DNA of 38,150 nucleotides, from positions 1 through 38,150 of the forward strand of contig JAECRX010000097.1 in the NCBI GenBank assembly GCA_016292335.1, in the 5' to 3' direction. The notes under the pieces are model-generated. The model was not told the origin of the DNA, searched no databases, and saw only the letters and a list, made by a program, of their open reading frames with translations. This document shows positions 7,936 to 15,584 of the stretch, piece after piece. Numbering within the stretch: position 1 is the stretch's first letter; every line of letters starts with the position of its first letter. Origin of the DNA: Candidatus Sifarchaeum subterraneum (GTDB lineage: Archaea; Asgardarchaeota; Sifarchaeia; Sifarchaeales; Sifarchaeaceae). The position numbers and the translations under genes were made by a program.

Positions 7936-8592
7936 TTAGACTAAGACTATTCCTTTTTCACGTTCTATTTTAAAGGGCATATATTTATGTGTAAATTTTG
8001 TTCTGTGAAGTTTAGATACGCGAAGGTATCCGTCGTACTTTTCAACGTCGCTAGGGACCAAATCAATTATTCCATCATATATTGTTCTTGCCGCAACTTC
8101 TAAGCTGGGCGGTATCCCGCCTTTGGTGTAGATCGCCATTCCTACTGATTCATATTGCCATAATCGTTCACGCCAAACCCTTGTGCTGAGTAAAGTATAT
8201 GAAGGTGGAGATAAGTGGACTAAGGGTGTTACTACGATTCCTAGGCGATCGACTCCGCCCAGTTTTTCAACTTCCTTTAATAGAAACCTGCTTACCGCAT
8301 TGAGGTCATTAAACATTTGACCAGGAATCTCAAGGATTTTAAGACTTTTATCAATATATGGCTCAACATTCCAGCCGAATTCTTCCATACTGCGTTTTAC
8401 GATATATTCAGTTTCCGTGGTGGCTACGTATAAACATTTTTCATTATTTTTAGCCCCATAATATACAAATTGTTCGGCTAAAATAGTTTCCGCGTAACCA
8501 TCAAAGCCCCATATCGACAGGAAACTTCCTTTGGGAAAGCCTCCTTCGATCGTTTCATCGAGTCCGGGAATTCCAGATCGAACTTTTTCCAT
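7936..8592 (-). CDS. KaiC/RecA-fold protein without ATPase motifs
   Basis: 218 aa. Clearly a KaiC-like RecA-superfamily domain by its opening (RSGIPGLDETIEGGFPKGSFLSIWG) and by AEQFVYYGAKNNEKCLYVATTETE, which lines up with the next gene (ILSTQFLIYGAENGENGVYVTFNETP). The P-loop, however, reads GFDGYAETI instead of GGAGTGKSI, and the Walker B position reads GIVVTPLVHL instead of RVVLDSVTSL, so nucleotide hydrolysis is very unlikely. It lies 15 nt after the intact paralogue on the same strand, with its own ATG and a GAGGT ribosome site. Most likely a pseudo-ATPase that pairs with and modulates its neighbour; that role is inference. Confidence 0.78.
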   Translation of the reverse strand: MEKVRSGIPGLDETIEGGFPKGSFLSIWGFDGYAETILAEQFVYYGAKNNEKCLYVATTETEYIVKRSMEEFGWNVEPYIDKSLKILEIPGQMFNDLNAVSRFLLKEVEKLGGVDRLGIVVTPLVHLSPPSYTLLSTRVWRERLWQYESVGMAIYTKGGIPPSLEVAARTIYDGIIDLVPSDVEKYDGYLRVSKLHRTKFTHKYMPFKIEREKGIVLV

Positions 8593-8607
8593 TGTAAGAC
8601 CTCTTAT

Positions 8608-9309
8608 TTAAGCAATAGGCCTAACGACAATACCATTGTCGGTAATTTCCATTGGAAATTTGCCTATGGTATGGTCAGATCCTCTTAGTTTTCGTATTTC
8701 TATTAATCTTCTTCTAACCATTTCAAATTCTCTGAAAAAAAGCAAAATTATTCCATCAACCACAAATTCTTCAACTCCGTATCGACTGACACCAATGGCT
8801 CCCTCTGGTAGTTCAGAAATTAAAATTGCGGTACAATCTAGCTGTTTCAATCTTCCACATAGAGTGTTAAGATCTCTACGAACTACCTCTTTTCTTTGAA
8901 GTGACATTATAAGAGATGTGACTGAGTCTAAGACCACCCTTTTTGAATTATTTTTTTTGATGGCAGTTTCAATCCTTGTTAGCAGGCCACTTAAATCATA
9001 GGGCCCCCTTTCTATAATTCTGTATTCGTCCCTCGGCAACGCATCGACAAAAATAATTTTATTTGTTTCTGTCAATTTTTCGAGGGACCATCCAAAAGCT
9101 TTTGTATTTTCAATTATTTCCTCTGGAGTCTCATTGAAGGTAACATATACCCCGTTTTCGCCATTCTCAGCTCCGTAGATGAGAAATTGTGTTGATAATA
9201 TACTTTTTCCAGTACCTGCTCCACCAGCGAGTAGTATTGTTTTCCTCTCTGGAAAACCCCCGTGTAACATATCATCTAACCCTGGGATTCCTGTTTGAAT
9301 TCGTTGCAA
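8608..9309 (-). CDS. KaiC-like RecA-superfamily ATPase
   Basis: 233 aa, single-domain KaiC family. Walker A GGAGTGKS (29-36), Walker B-like RVVLDS, the catalytic-loop region with TFNETPEE, and the conserved opening TGIPGLDDMLHGGFP. Probable TTG start at 9309, preceded by GGGTGATC. Archaeal single-domain KaiC-like proteins are ATP-binding regulators often found with signalling genes; their targets are mostly unknown. First gene of a two-gene unit with the degenerate paralogue, and 179 bp downstream of a Rab-like GTPase on the same strand. The active/inactive pairing is the unusual feature. No KaiA/KaiB homologue is visible. Confidence 0.85.
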   Translation of the reverse strand: MQRIQTGIPGLDDMLHGGFPERKTILLAGGAGTGKSILSTQFLIYGAENGENGVYVTFNETPEEIIENTKAFGWSLEKLTETNKIIFVDALPRDEYRIIERGPYDLSGLLTRIETAIKKNNSKRVVLDSVTSLIMSLQRKEVVRRDLNTLCGRLKQLDCTAILISELPEGAIGVSRYGVEEFVVDGIILLFFREFEMVRRRLIEIRKLRGSDHTIGKFPMEITDNGIVVRPIA

Positions 9310-9488
9310 CTTTGATCACCCATGGGGATAACTAGGTTTATTTCTCTATAAAGTTGTCTAGTTATATATCAGACATTTTTTTTTGGATATAACCTTTTTT
9401 AATAAGGTTAAACTATGGAACTTTTGCCTCCTAAATTGTAATTCCTTTGTTTTTATGAACTTAATCTTCTTGTAACGATTTATTGCTT

Positions 9489-10076
9489 TTAAACTATTGT
9501 TTCCTCAGAAATTTTTGTTTTTTCCTCTTTTGGAATATTATGAAGGAAGATTTTTTTAACTAATACTTCAAAAACTCTCTCCACATTTTCACCTGTTTTT
9601 GCAGAAGTTTCAAAATAACTCGTATTCATCCTATTGGCAAAATGATAACCATCAATTTCTGGTACTGACCTGAGATATCTGAGATCTGATTTATTACCAA
9701 CTAAAACAGTTGGAATTTTACCTGCATGGTTTAGAAGTTCATTTGACCAATTATGGAGATCCATGAAAGTATCAGGTCTTGTTAAATCAAAAACAAGTAT
9801 ACTTCCCCTTGCGCCAAGATAATATGCTCGTCTTACTTCTTTGAAGTGAGGTTGACCGCCCAGATCCCATATCACAAGCTTGGTGTTAATTCTTTTATTA
9901 AACTCACTGAAAACAATGTTTTTTGAAGAAATATGTGTTCCCATCGTCATTATATAGTCTCCAACAAAATAGTTTTCAACATACCTTCGAATCAAAGATG
10001 ATTTACCTACTGCTGGATCTCCGATGACAGTTACTTTGAATAAAAAATCAGCCAATAGTTTTTCCCTCTTCATCAT
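9489..10076 (-). CDS. Ras/Rab-like small GTPase
   Basis: 195 aa with the full set of small-GTPase motifs: G1 GDPAVGKSS (19-27), G2 Thr in the TMGTH region (44-48), G3 WDLGGQ (70-75), G4 NKSD (128-131) and G5 ETSAKTG (156-162). The G2 context (IMTMGTHISSK) and the spacing resemble Rab-type proteins. The catalytic Gln is present (Q75), so it should hydrolyse GTP. It has a short N-terminal extension and no C-terminal Cys motif for lipid attachment, so membrane binding, if any, is indirect. Such Rab-like proteins are abundant in Asgard archaea. A Roadblock protein, a common partner of small GTPases, lies about 930 bp away and diverges. Confidence 0.93.
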   Translation of the reverse strand: MMKREKLLADFLFKVTVIGDPAVGKSSLIRRYVENYFVGDYIMTMGTHISSKNIVFSEFNKRINTKLVIWDLGGQPHFKEVRRAYYLGARGSILVFDLTRPDTFMDLHNWSNELLNHAGKIPTVLVGNKSDLRYLRSVPEIDGYHFANRMNTSYFETSAKTGENVERVFEVLVKKIFLHNIPKEEKTKISEETIV

Positions 10077-10125
10077 ATTCTAAAGTTTTATTAGAGCATC
10101 TAGCTGAAATGCATGATCGGTTTGC

Positions 10126-10218
10126 CTATCACTTACACAGGAACGCATCTAAAGAGCCGTGCACACCATGCTCACTCAGTCTGCCTCAAGCTCCGTCCTT
10201 CAGGGCGGAGTTCTTGAC
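10126..10218 (+). mobile_element. solo IS605-like right end (copy B)
   Basis: It shares with 17655-17781 the ordered blocks ACACAGGAAC, ACCAT, ACTCAGTCT and TTCAGGGCGGAGT followed by TTGAC. The terminal hairpin is CTCCGTCCTTCAGGGCGGAG (10192-10211), ending in TTCTTGAC. No transposase is near it. The shape fits an IS200/IS605 right end; the autonomous parent is not in the window. Confidence 0.55.
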
Positions 10219-10940
10219 TTAGCTCCTATTGTCAAATTAGATTTGTAAGAGGTGGGATCTGATCTTTTATGTATATCAGACTCAGTTCTATTATTCCCAT
10301 AGATATATCTTGTTCCTTTGACTTTATATAAGTAATTGTCTTAAGATCTTCCCTTATTTCTCCATTTGTTTTTTTCACTATTTTTGTATTTTCTGTATCT
10401 ATTTTCCCTTTGTTTGCGTTGTTTTTTGAATTTTTTTCGATCTTTCTTTTCACAACTGTCAATTTTTAGATATTTGTGTTTTTGTATATCCTCCTCTTAG
10501 ATTGTTTGGATTCGGAGTGTTTTTAATCCTAATTGGTGTAAATTACAGTTTGATATTCTGTATCAGAGTATAAAATCGCTTGAGAAATATTTTCTTAGGG
10601 ATATTATATCACATTTTTTGCGTATCTTCACGTATGTATAGTATTTTTTTAGCAATCTTGCAATATAAAAACAATTTATCTAAATATTTGTAAAGAAATC
10701 AATCATAATTATTGTTAGCAATATTAAAAATATGCGAAAAATAGGTTTTAATATATCATCATTATAGGATGTTATTAATGTTCTTGTTTCCATTGATATG
10801 TGGATGCCTTCACAAGTATTTCTAGTTCGGCAACTTTATACTTAAATATCAATCAGGTCCACATCTATTGCAATTATCGATTTTTTAGCAATTAAACCAA
10901 AAATTTAAAAACCAATTAATAGAATTAAATCTATTCCCCT

Positions 10941-10954
10941 CAAACGTATAAAAT
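10941..10954 (+). promoter_or_regulatory. BRE/TATA box upstream of the Roadblock gene
   Basis: CAAAC followed by GTATAAAATC is a good archaeal BRE plus TATA box. Transcription would start near 10978, leaving a leader of about 30 nt before the ATG at 11008. Confidence 0.55.
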
Positions 10955-11007
10955 CCATCTCTTAATATCGCTGAAGATCTAGACTCTAAGAATATGAGGT
11001 ACCAAAC

Positions 11008-11394
11008 ATGAGTAGAACACAAAGAATACAAGAAATTTTACTCACCTTAGAAAAAGACACAGAAAGAGTGCTTAGAGTTGCCTTACTTGATTCAAAAGGG
11101 CTTATTGTTGCAACATCAAGAGATGATGCATTTTCTTCTATGGCACATGCGGACATAATTGGATATGTTGCTTCAAATATGTTAGTTGCCGTAGAACGAT
11201 CTTCTAGAGAATTAGACCCAGGTAAATTTATCCGAAACATGGTTGAATGGGAAAAAATTCTCGTTGTAATGGTACCTGTTTTTGCTTCAGATTTTAGAGG
11301 TATGCTTGTTGCTGAATGTGAAAAAGATGTTTTGAAGGGCGTTCTTTTTTATAATCTGAATCATGCGGCAAAGGAGCTGGAAAAAATTTTTTAG
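11008..11394 (+). CDS. Roadblock/LC7 (MglB-like) domain protein
   Basis: 128 aa, one Roadblock/LC7 domain. It shows the family pattern of a first helix (IQEILLTLEKDTERVL), a central strand pair with small residues (RVALLDSKGLIVATSRDD), a long helix (ADIIGYVASNMLVAVERSS) and a C-terminal helix. Roadblock proteins dimerise and regulate small GTPases (MglB for MglA in bacteria; Ragulator and dynein subunits in eukaryotes). Candidate partners are the Rab-like GTPase at 9489-10076 and the Arf-like one at 34755-35333. A clear TATA box precedes it, so it is probably transcribed alone. Confidence 0.85.
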   Translation: MSRTQRIQEILLTLEKDTERVLRVALLDSKGLIVATSRDDAFSSMAHADIIGYVASNMLVAVERSSRELDPGKFIRNMVEWEKILVVMVPVFASDFRGMLVAECEKDVLKGVLFYNLNHAAKELEKIF

Positions 11395-11579
11395 CTAATT
11401 TGTTAATTGCTTTCCTTCAATAGTCAGAGTATAAATCCTTACGCATTTGATTTTGTTTTTTTGTTATTAGACGAGATTTATGATAGACAAGATTTATGAA
11501 TTAATTTTTGTCATAATGGATAATTAAGGTAGCATCCTATATGGACCTATTGTTACCAATATTTTTCTATTAATTTTCG

Positions 11580-12854
11580 ATGCTCCAAAAAAGAGAGAAG
11601 GTGGTTGTGAAATTGAACACAGAAGAACTCAAAGAAAAAATTGTTAACGAAGAAATCAAATTTTACGAGGTTGAAGGTTATGTTGATGGTGACATCAATA
11701 AGGCAACAGTTTTACGAAGAAAAGCATTAGAGAAGATGACAGGCGCATCCCTTGAAACGATTGGGAATTATTCATTCGACATGGCCCAAACAGCGATGAG
11801 AAACATAGAGAATCCTATAGGAGCTGCTCAAATTCCAATTGGTGTTGCCGGACCTTTAAAAGTAAAAGGAGACTATGCGGATGGAAAATACTATCTTCCA
11901 TTGTGTACTACTGAAGGCGCCCTTGTAGCTTCTGTTAACAGAGGTGCTTCAATAATCACTGATAGTGGAGGTGCTAAAAGTAAAATTTTCAGATCTTTGA
12001 TGGTCAGAGCACCAGTAATGAAGGTACCTGATGCTGAGCACGCCGTTAAACTAGTAGAATGGGTAGAAGAGCATTTTGAAGAAGTTAAAGCTGCCTTTAA
12101 AGGAGATGAGCCTTTTGTCTGGTTGCATGACTTCCAATGGTGGATTCTAGGAAGAAATGTGTTTTTAAGATTTCGGGCAGATTCTGCTGATGCAATGGGA
12201 ATGAATATGATCACTAAAGGCTCAGAAAAGGCTTGTAACTTCATTTCTGAAAATCTACCATGGGCTAAACTTGTTGCAACAAGTGGAAACATGTGTGTTG
12301 ATAAAAAACCAAGTGCTGTAAATTATCTATTGGGAAGAGGTAAGACTGTGCAAGGTGAAACAATTCTAAAAAGAGATTTCATAAATAAAACCTTAAAGAC
12401 AACGCCTGAAGGAATGGTAGAAATTGTATATCGTAAAATTTATCTTGGAACAGGACAAGCGGCGGCATATGGACTTAATTCCCATGTTGCAAATATAATT
12501 GCAGCCATATTCTTGGCAACAGGTCAAGATGCAGCTCAAGTGGTTGAGAGTTCCATGGGTATAGTAACTGCTGAAATATTGGATGATGGCGATCTTTATT
12601 TTTCTTTAACTTTACCCAGCCTTGAAATAGGCACTTTTGGAGGAGGTACTGGACTTCCTACCCAGCGAGAATCGCTAAGTATAATGGGTTGTGCGGGATT
12701 TTACAAAGACAAGCCTCCGGGAACGATGGCTAAAAAATTTGCTGAAATTGTTGCTGCTGCAGCATTGGCTGGAGAAATTTCCCTTTGTGCTGCACTTAGT
12801 GCAGGGCATCTAACAACTGCTCATGAGCGGCTTGGTAGAGGGATAACTACTTAG
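11580..12854 (+). CDS. hmgA: hydroxymethylglutaryl-CoA reductase (class I, NADPH)
   Basis: 424 aa. It reduces HMG-CoA to mevalonate, the committed step to isoprenoid membrane lipids of archaea. Landmarks: ENPIGAAQIPIGVAGPL (77-93, substrate loop), TTEGALVASVNRGA with catalytic E112, DAMGMNM (204-210, coenzyme-binding motif of class I), DKKPSAVN with catalytic K242/K243, GTGLP (356-360, second coenzyme motif), catalytic D317 in TGQDAAQ, and the catalytic His in SAGHLTTAHERLGR (H415). All catalytic residues are in place and the length is normal for archaeal enzymes without a membrane anchor. The ATG at 11580 is taken; later in-frame GTG/TTG codons within 45 nt are alternatives. It appears to be a single-gene unit. 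Confidence 0.96.
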   Translation: MLQKREKVVVKLNTEELKEKIVNEEIKFYEVEGYVDGDINKATVLRRKALEKMTGASLETIGNYSFDMAQTAMRNIENPIGAAQIPIGVAGPLKVKGDYADGKYYLPLCTTEGALVASVNRGASIITDSGGAKSKIFRSLMVRAPVMKVPDAEHAVKLVEWVEEHFEEVKAAFKGDEPFVWLHDFQWWILGRNVFLRFRADSADAMGMNMITKGSEKACNFISENLPWAKLVATSGNMCVDKKPSAVNYLLGRGKTVQGETILKRDFINKTLKTTPEGMVEIVYRKIYLGTGQAAAYGLNSHVANIIAAIFLATGQDAAQVVESSMGIVTAEILDDGDLYFSLTLPSLEIGTFGGGTGLPTQRESLSIMGCAGFYKDKPPGTMAKKFAEIVAAAALAGEISLCAALSAGHLTTAHERLGRGITT

Positions 12855-13413
12855 CGTACCTCCTTTATTGTTTCCACGTAAATTCCCTTATACAATATAA
12901 TAATAAAAAAGGATGCGAAGGGTGTGATCTGGTGCCCTGGATCACGGAGCGGGCTTTTCGACTATATATCCTGCATCAGATAAAATTTTAACACCCAACT
13001 ATGTCGCTGGAATACAGGAAATTGAAAAAATCGAAATAAAGGAAGAGTATGGAGCAGACCTGCAACAGACCTTGTAACTTCTCAAAAAGTAGAAAGAGAA
13101 GGTCATGGCTTATTAGAAATTGGAAGCCGATTATCAAACAAAGGATAAAAGGGACATTCCCCTTGTAACCTGGAGGAGAGTGAACATCGAATAAATCATG
13201 CGGAAATTTCGAGTCGAAGAGAAGCTGCGCAATGGAATCAAAACTTTTCAAACGAAAAGGATCTTAATGGGCGCGAAATTAGACTTTGGTGTCTCAATTT
13301 ATCCCTAACTTCTTCAAAAAGTTCCTCTCCCTTCATCCAGTATAAAAGTTTAAAGGATCAAAGAATAGTGGAGTTTTTATTGTTATTTTCAAAAGAGTCA
13401 ATTGGAGATTGCA
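12855..13413. other. intergenic, possible decayed coding sequence
   Basis: A short hairpin GTGATC/GATCAC lies at 12924-12945, just after hmgA. Positions 13000-13250 have a purine-rich coding look on the plus strand (for example EIEKIEIKEEYGADLQQ) but are broken by stops in every frame, so a pseudogene is possible. I recognise no family. Confidence 0.35.
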
Positions 13414-13608
13414 ATGCTGTTCTTCATAATATTTTCTCTAAGGAAAATGTTAAAGTCTAAAACAGCCTCCCCTCTTGTGGAGGAAGGCTTACTTCTGGGC
13501 TTGGCATTATTAACATTTGCAATCATACTAACTATTGTCATTGATGTTCTTGGTTGGTCGAGCGATATTTTCACAGACTTAATGAAAGAGTTAGAAAATG
13601 TCGGTTAG
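13414..13608 (+). CDS. small single-pass membrane protein, Flp/type IV-pilin-like N-terminus
   Basis: 64 aa from the ATG at 13414, chosen over an upstream TTG (13402) because GGAG lies 6 nt before it. The protein has a short hydrophobic lead, a basic patch (RKMLKSKT), then SPLVEEGLLLGLALLTFAIILTIV, one strong membrane helix with Glu early in it, and an acidic tail. A basic stretch followed by a helix with an early Glu is the layout of Flp and archaeal class III pilins. The cleavage site is not textbook, so pilin identity is only suggested. No prepilin peptidase or assembly ATPase is near it. Confidence 0.5.
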   Translation: MLFFIIFSLRKMLKSKTASPLVEEGLLLGLALLTFAIILTIVIDVLGWSSDIFTDLMKELENVG

Positions 13609-13995
13609 ATTATAGAAAAATAAATAATTCTAAAATCGTTGGGAATCGTAGATATTTCTAAACAAACACATTATTTTTTTTTCGTTTGCGAATTGTTTTG
13701 CTTAAGGGATGATTTTCTTTTTCCATTCTTTATATATGATGTTTTGAATCTTGAAATAAAATATTCTTCTTAAATTTTCGCCAAAAAATGGAAAATGACA
13801 TAACTCCTTACATTTTATATAAATTGCTGGATGAGAATCAGACAAAAATAGATCAGCGGCAGAAATACAGAACTATCGACAGCCAACGATTTTCCAGCAC
13901 AATGACCTATTGAGAGAAAAATAATTGACAAATCTGAAGTATTTAACAAAAAAAATAAAAATACATTGGGAGATACTTTCTAGACTCACATTCAA
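13609..13995. other. intergenic, AT-rich
   Basis: No supported gene. A 41-codon plus-strand frame from the ATG at 13788 (MENDITPYILYKLLDENQTK...) ends at 13913; it has no domain and no ribosome site, so it is only noted. Confidence 0.4.
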
Positions 13996-15120
13996 TTGCC
14001 GGTGAATGTATTGATTCCCTTAATTCCCAGACATATGAAGGTCAAACACTTCTTAGACAAGGAAGAGCTCGATGCGTTTATTTCTTTCAAACCCGAGAAC
14101 ATCTTTTACCTAACGGGTCTGCCAAGTTCACAATTGATTGAAGCAAAGGTAGCACTATTCATACAGTCTGAAGAAGAAATCACACTCCTTATTCCCAAAA
14201 TTTTTGCCGAAGAAGCCCAACAAGTAACAAACATAGACGATATAAGATTCTTCAGTCCACAAGAAGACTCGTCTGTTTTTGTTGACTTAATTGTTAAAAT
14301 TCTGAAGGAAAAAGATTTGGATAAAAAGATAATTGGATTAGAATTAGATTATATTTCAGCAAACTTATTTGAAATATTAAAGAAGGAACTAACTCAGGCA
14401 GGATTTAAGGACTTTTCAAAATCTATGTATACTATACGCACTTGTAAAGATAGTTTTGAAGTTAAAAACATAAGAACGGGAATTGAAATAATTGAAAAAG
14501 GAATTAGAACTGCTATCGAAATTGTAAAACCGGGGTTACAAGAAATTGAAGTAGCAGCTGAGGTTGAAAGTGCCATCCGAAGGGCTGGTGCAAAACGCCG
14601 AGACAACGAAGCTATTGTCAAATCTGGTTCAAGGAGTGCAATACCCTACATCTCTTCCTCGAATAAGAAAATTGAGGAAAATGAACCAATAATCATTAAA
14701 ATTTTATCAAATTATAACGAATATTTCTCAAAAATCTCTCGTCCTATTTTTACTGGAAAACCAGATGAAAAATTAAGGGAAATGTTCAAAAGTATAGCAA
14801 AAATCCACGAAACTGTTTTAGAAACAATTCGACCGGAAATTTCAGTGGGAGAAATAGACAAAATTACTCGAAAAATAATGAAAGAAAATGGATATGAAAA
14901 ATACCTTATCCTACCAACTGGCCATGGTATCGGGTTGGAAAAGACTGAACCCCCAATTATCATTCAAAATAATCAAACAGTCCTAAAGCCTAATACAGTC
15001 ATCTATTTTGAACCTGCAATTACCATTCCAAATACATGCGGAATGATGGTAGGAGATATGGTATTAATTACAGAAGATGGATGCGAACTTTTAAACAAAC
15101 TTTCAATTGAAACTGTTTAA
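13996..15120 (+). CDS. M24 (Xaa-Pro dipeptidase/creatinase-fold) protein with lost metal ligands
   Basis: 374 aa from a TTG at 13996; the ATG at 14035 is an equally plausible start. N-terminal creatinase/prolidase domain (DAFISFKPENIFYLTGL), then the pita-bread domain (SGSRSAIPYISS, LPTGHGIGLEK, VIYFEPAITIP). Active M24 peptidases use Asp, Asp, His, Glu, Glu to hold two metals. Here the two Asp positions read K235 and K246 (IIIKILSNYNEYFSKISR), the His is kept (H310), the first Glu is kept (E339), and the last Glu is G353 (MVGDMV). Three of five ligands are gone, so peptidase activity is unlikely. Creatinase is a precedent for a metal-free use of this fold. The substrate is unknown. Confidence 0.82.
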   Translation: MPVNVLIPLIPRHMKVKHFLDKEELDAFISFKPENIFYLTGLPSSQLIEAKVALFIQSEEEITLLIPKIFAEEAQQVTNIDDIRFFSPQEDSSVFVDLIVKILKEKDLDKKIIGLELDYISANLFEILKKELTQAGFKDFSKSMYTIRTCKDSFEVKNIRTGIEIIEKGIRTAIEIVKPGLQEIEVAAEVESAIRRAGAKRRDNEAIVKSGSRSAIPYISSSNKKIEENEPIIIKILSNYNEYFSKISRPIFTGKPDEKLREMFKSIAKIHETVLETIRPEISVGEIDKITRKIMKENGYEKYLILPTGHGIGLEKTEPPIIIQNNQTVLKPNTVIYFEPAITIPNTCGMMVGDMVLITEDGCELLNKLSIETV

Positions 15121-15487
15121 ATCCTTTTTTTCCATCTAAATTTGAACATTTTTAATCAGAGAATTTTCGTTTGTTAATTGTCCAGGTTAATCAGGTGGGA
15201 GTCCCCTAGGTTGCTGGTTCAGGGGTCTCTATTGGATATTCGGCTTATAAAAGGCGAAAATGGCGCAGAAATGCATCAAAAAGACCGCGGAGGGGCTGTG
15301 GAAAGAATCAATCCGCGTGAATGACATGATCCAGCATGCTACTTAGAAATCTCTCCCTCCCTTTCATTTCCTTATTCCCCCTCCTTTCACTTAGTCTGTA
15401 AGATATATGCTAGGAAAAAGGCAATGTCTGTTTGCTTGAAGATTTCCATTTGGAAACGATAAAATTCCTCTTATCTTATTGTCTTTA
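15121..15487. other. intergenic with several stem-loops, possible structured RNA
   Basis: Three consecutive inverted repeats: GAGTCCCCT/AGGGGTCTC (15199-15229, one mismatch), TTCGGCTT-ATAA-AAGGCGAA (15239-15258, one G-G mismatch) and CGCGGA/TCCGCG (15286-15317). The segment is richer in G+C than its surroundings. It matches no RNA family I recognise and could also be a mobile-element relic. The tRNA promoter follows at 15453. Confidence 0.4.
15453..15466 (+). promoter_or_regulatory. BRE/TATA box of tRNA-Arg(CCG)
   Basis: GAAAC followed by GATAAAATT is centred about 26 nt upstream of the tRNA 5' end, the expected archaeal spacing. Confidence 0.6.
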
Positions 15488-15566
15488 AGGGCGGTGGTCT
15501 AGCCAGGAAAGGGACGCCGGCCTCCGGAGCCGGAGAACCCGGGTTCAAATCCCGGCCGCCCTGCCA
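15488..15566 (+). tRNA. tRNA-Arg (anticodon CCG), CCA encoded
   Basis: Acceptor stem AGGGCGG/CCGCCCT (7 bp), discriminator G, and encoded CCA (15564-15566). D stem GTCT/GGAC, anticodon stem CCGGC/GCCGG with loop C-T-CCG-G-A, T stem CCGGG/CCCGG with loop TTCAAAT. Anticodon CCG reads CGG (Arg). No intron. It ends 19 nt before the stop of argS, which comes from the other strand. Confidence 0.95.
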
Positions 15567-15584
15567 TTTTGGCAAATTAAAAAA

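Larger units (their letters stand above)
10077..11007. other. 930-bp AT-rich intergenic region with one IS605-like end
   Basis: It contains the solo end at 10126-10218 and a Roadblock promoter at 10941-10954. In between it is very AT-rich with no convincing gene. A 76-codon minus-strand frame (10232-10462) is Lys/Asn/Ile-rich low-complexity sequence; it has an AG-rich ribosome-like site, but about 30 nt too far upstream. Confidence 0.5.

Noticed and set aside
10232..10462. 76-codon minus-strand frame, Lys/Asn/Ile-rich
   Set aside because: Low-complexity composition expected from AT-rich DNA; the only ribosome-like site is about 30 nt upstream of the TTG.
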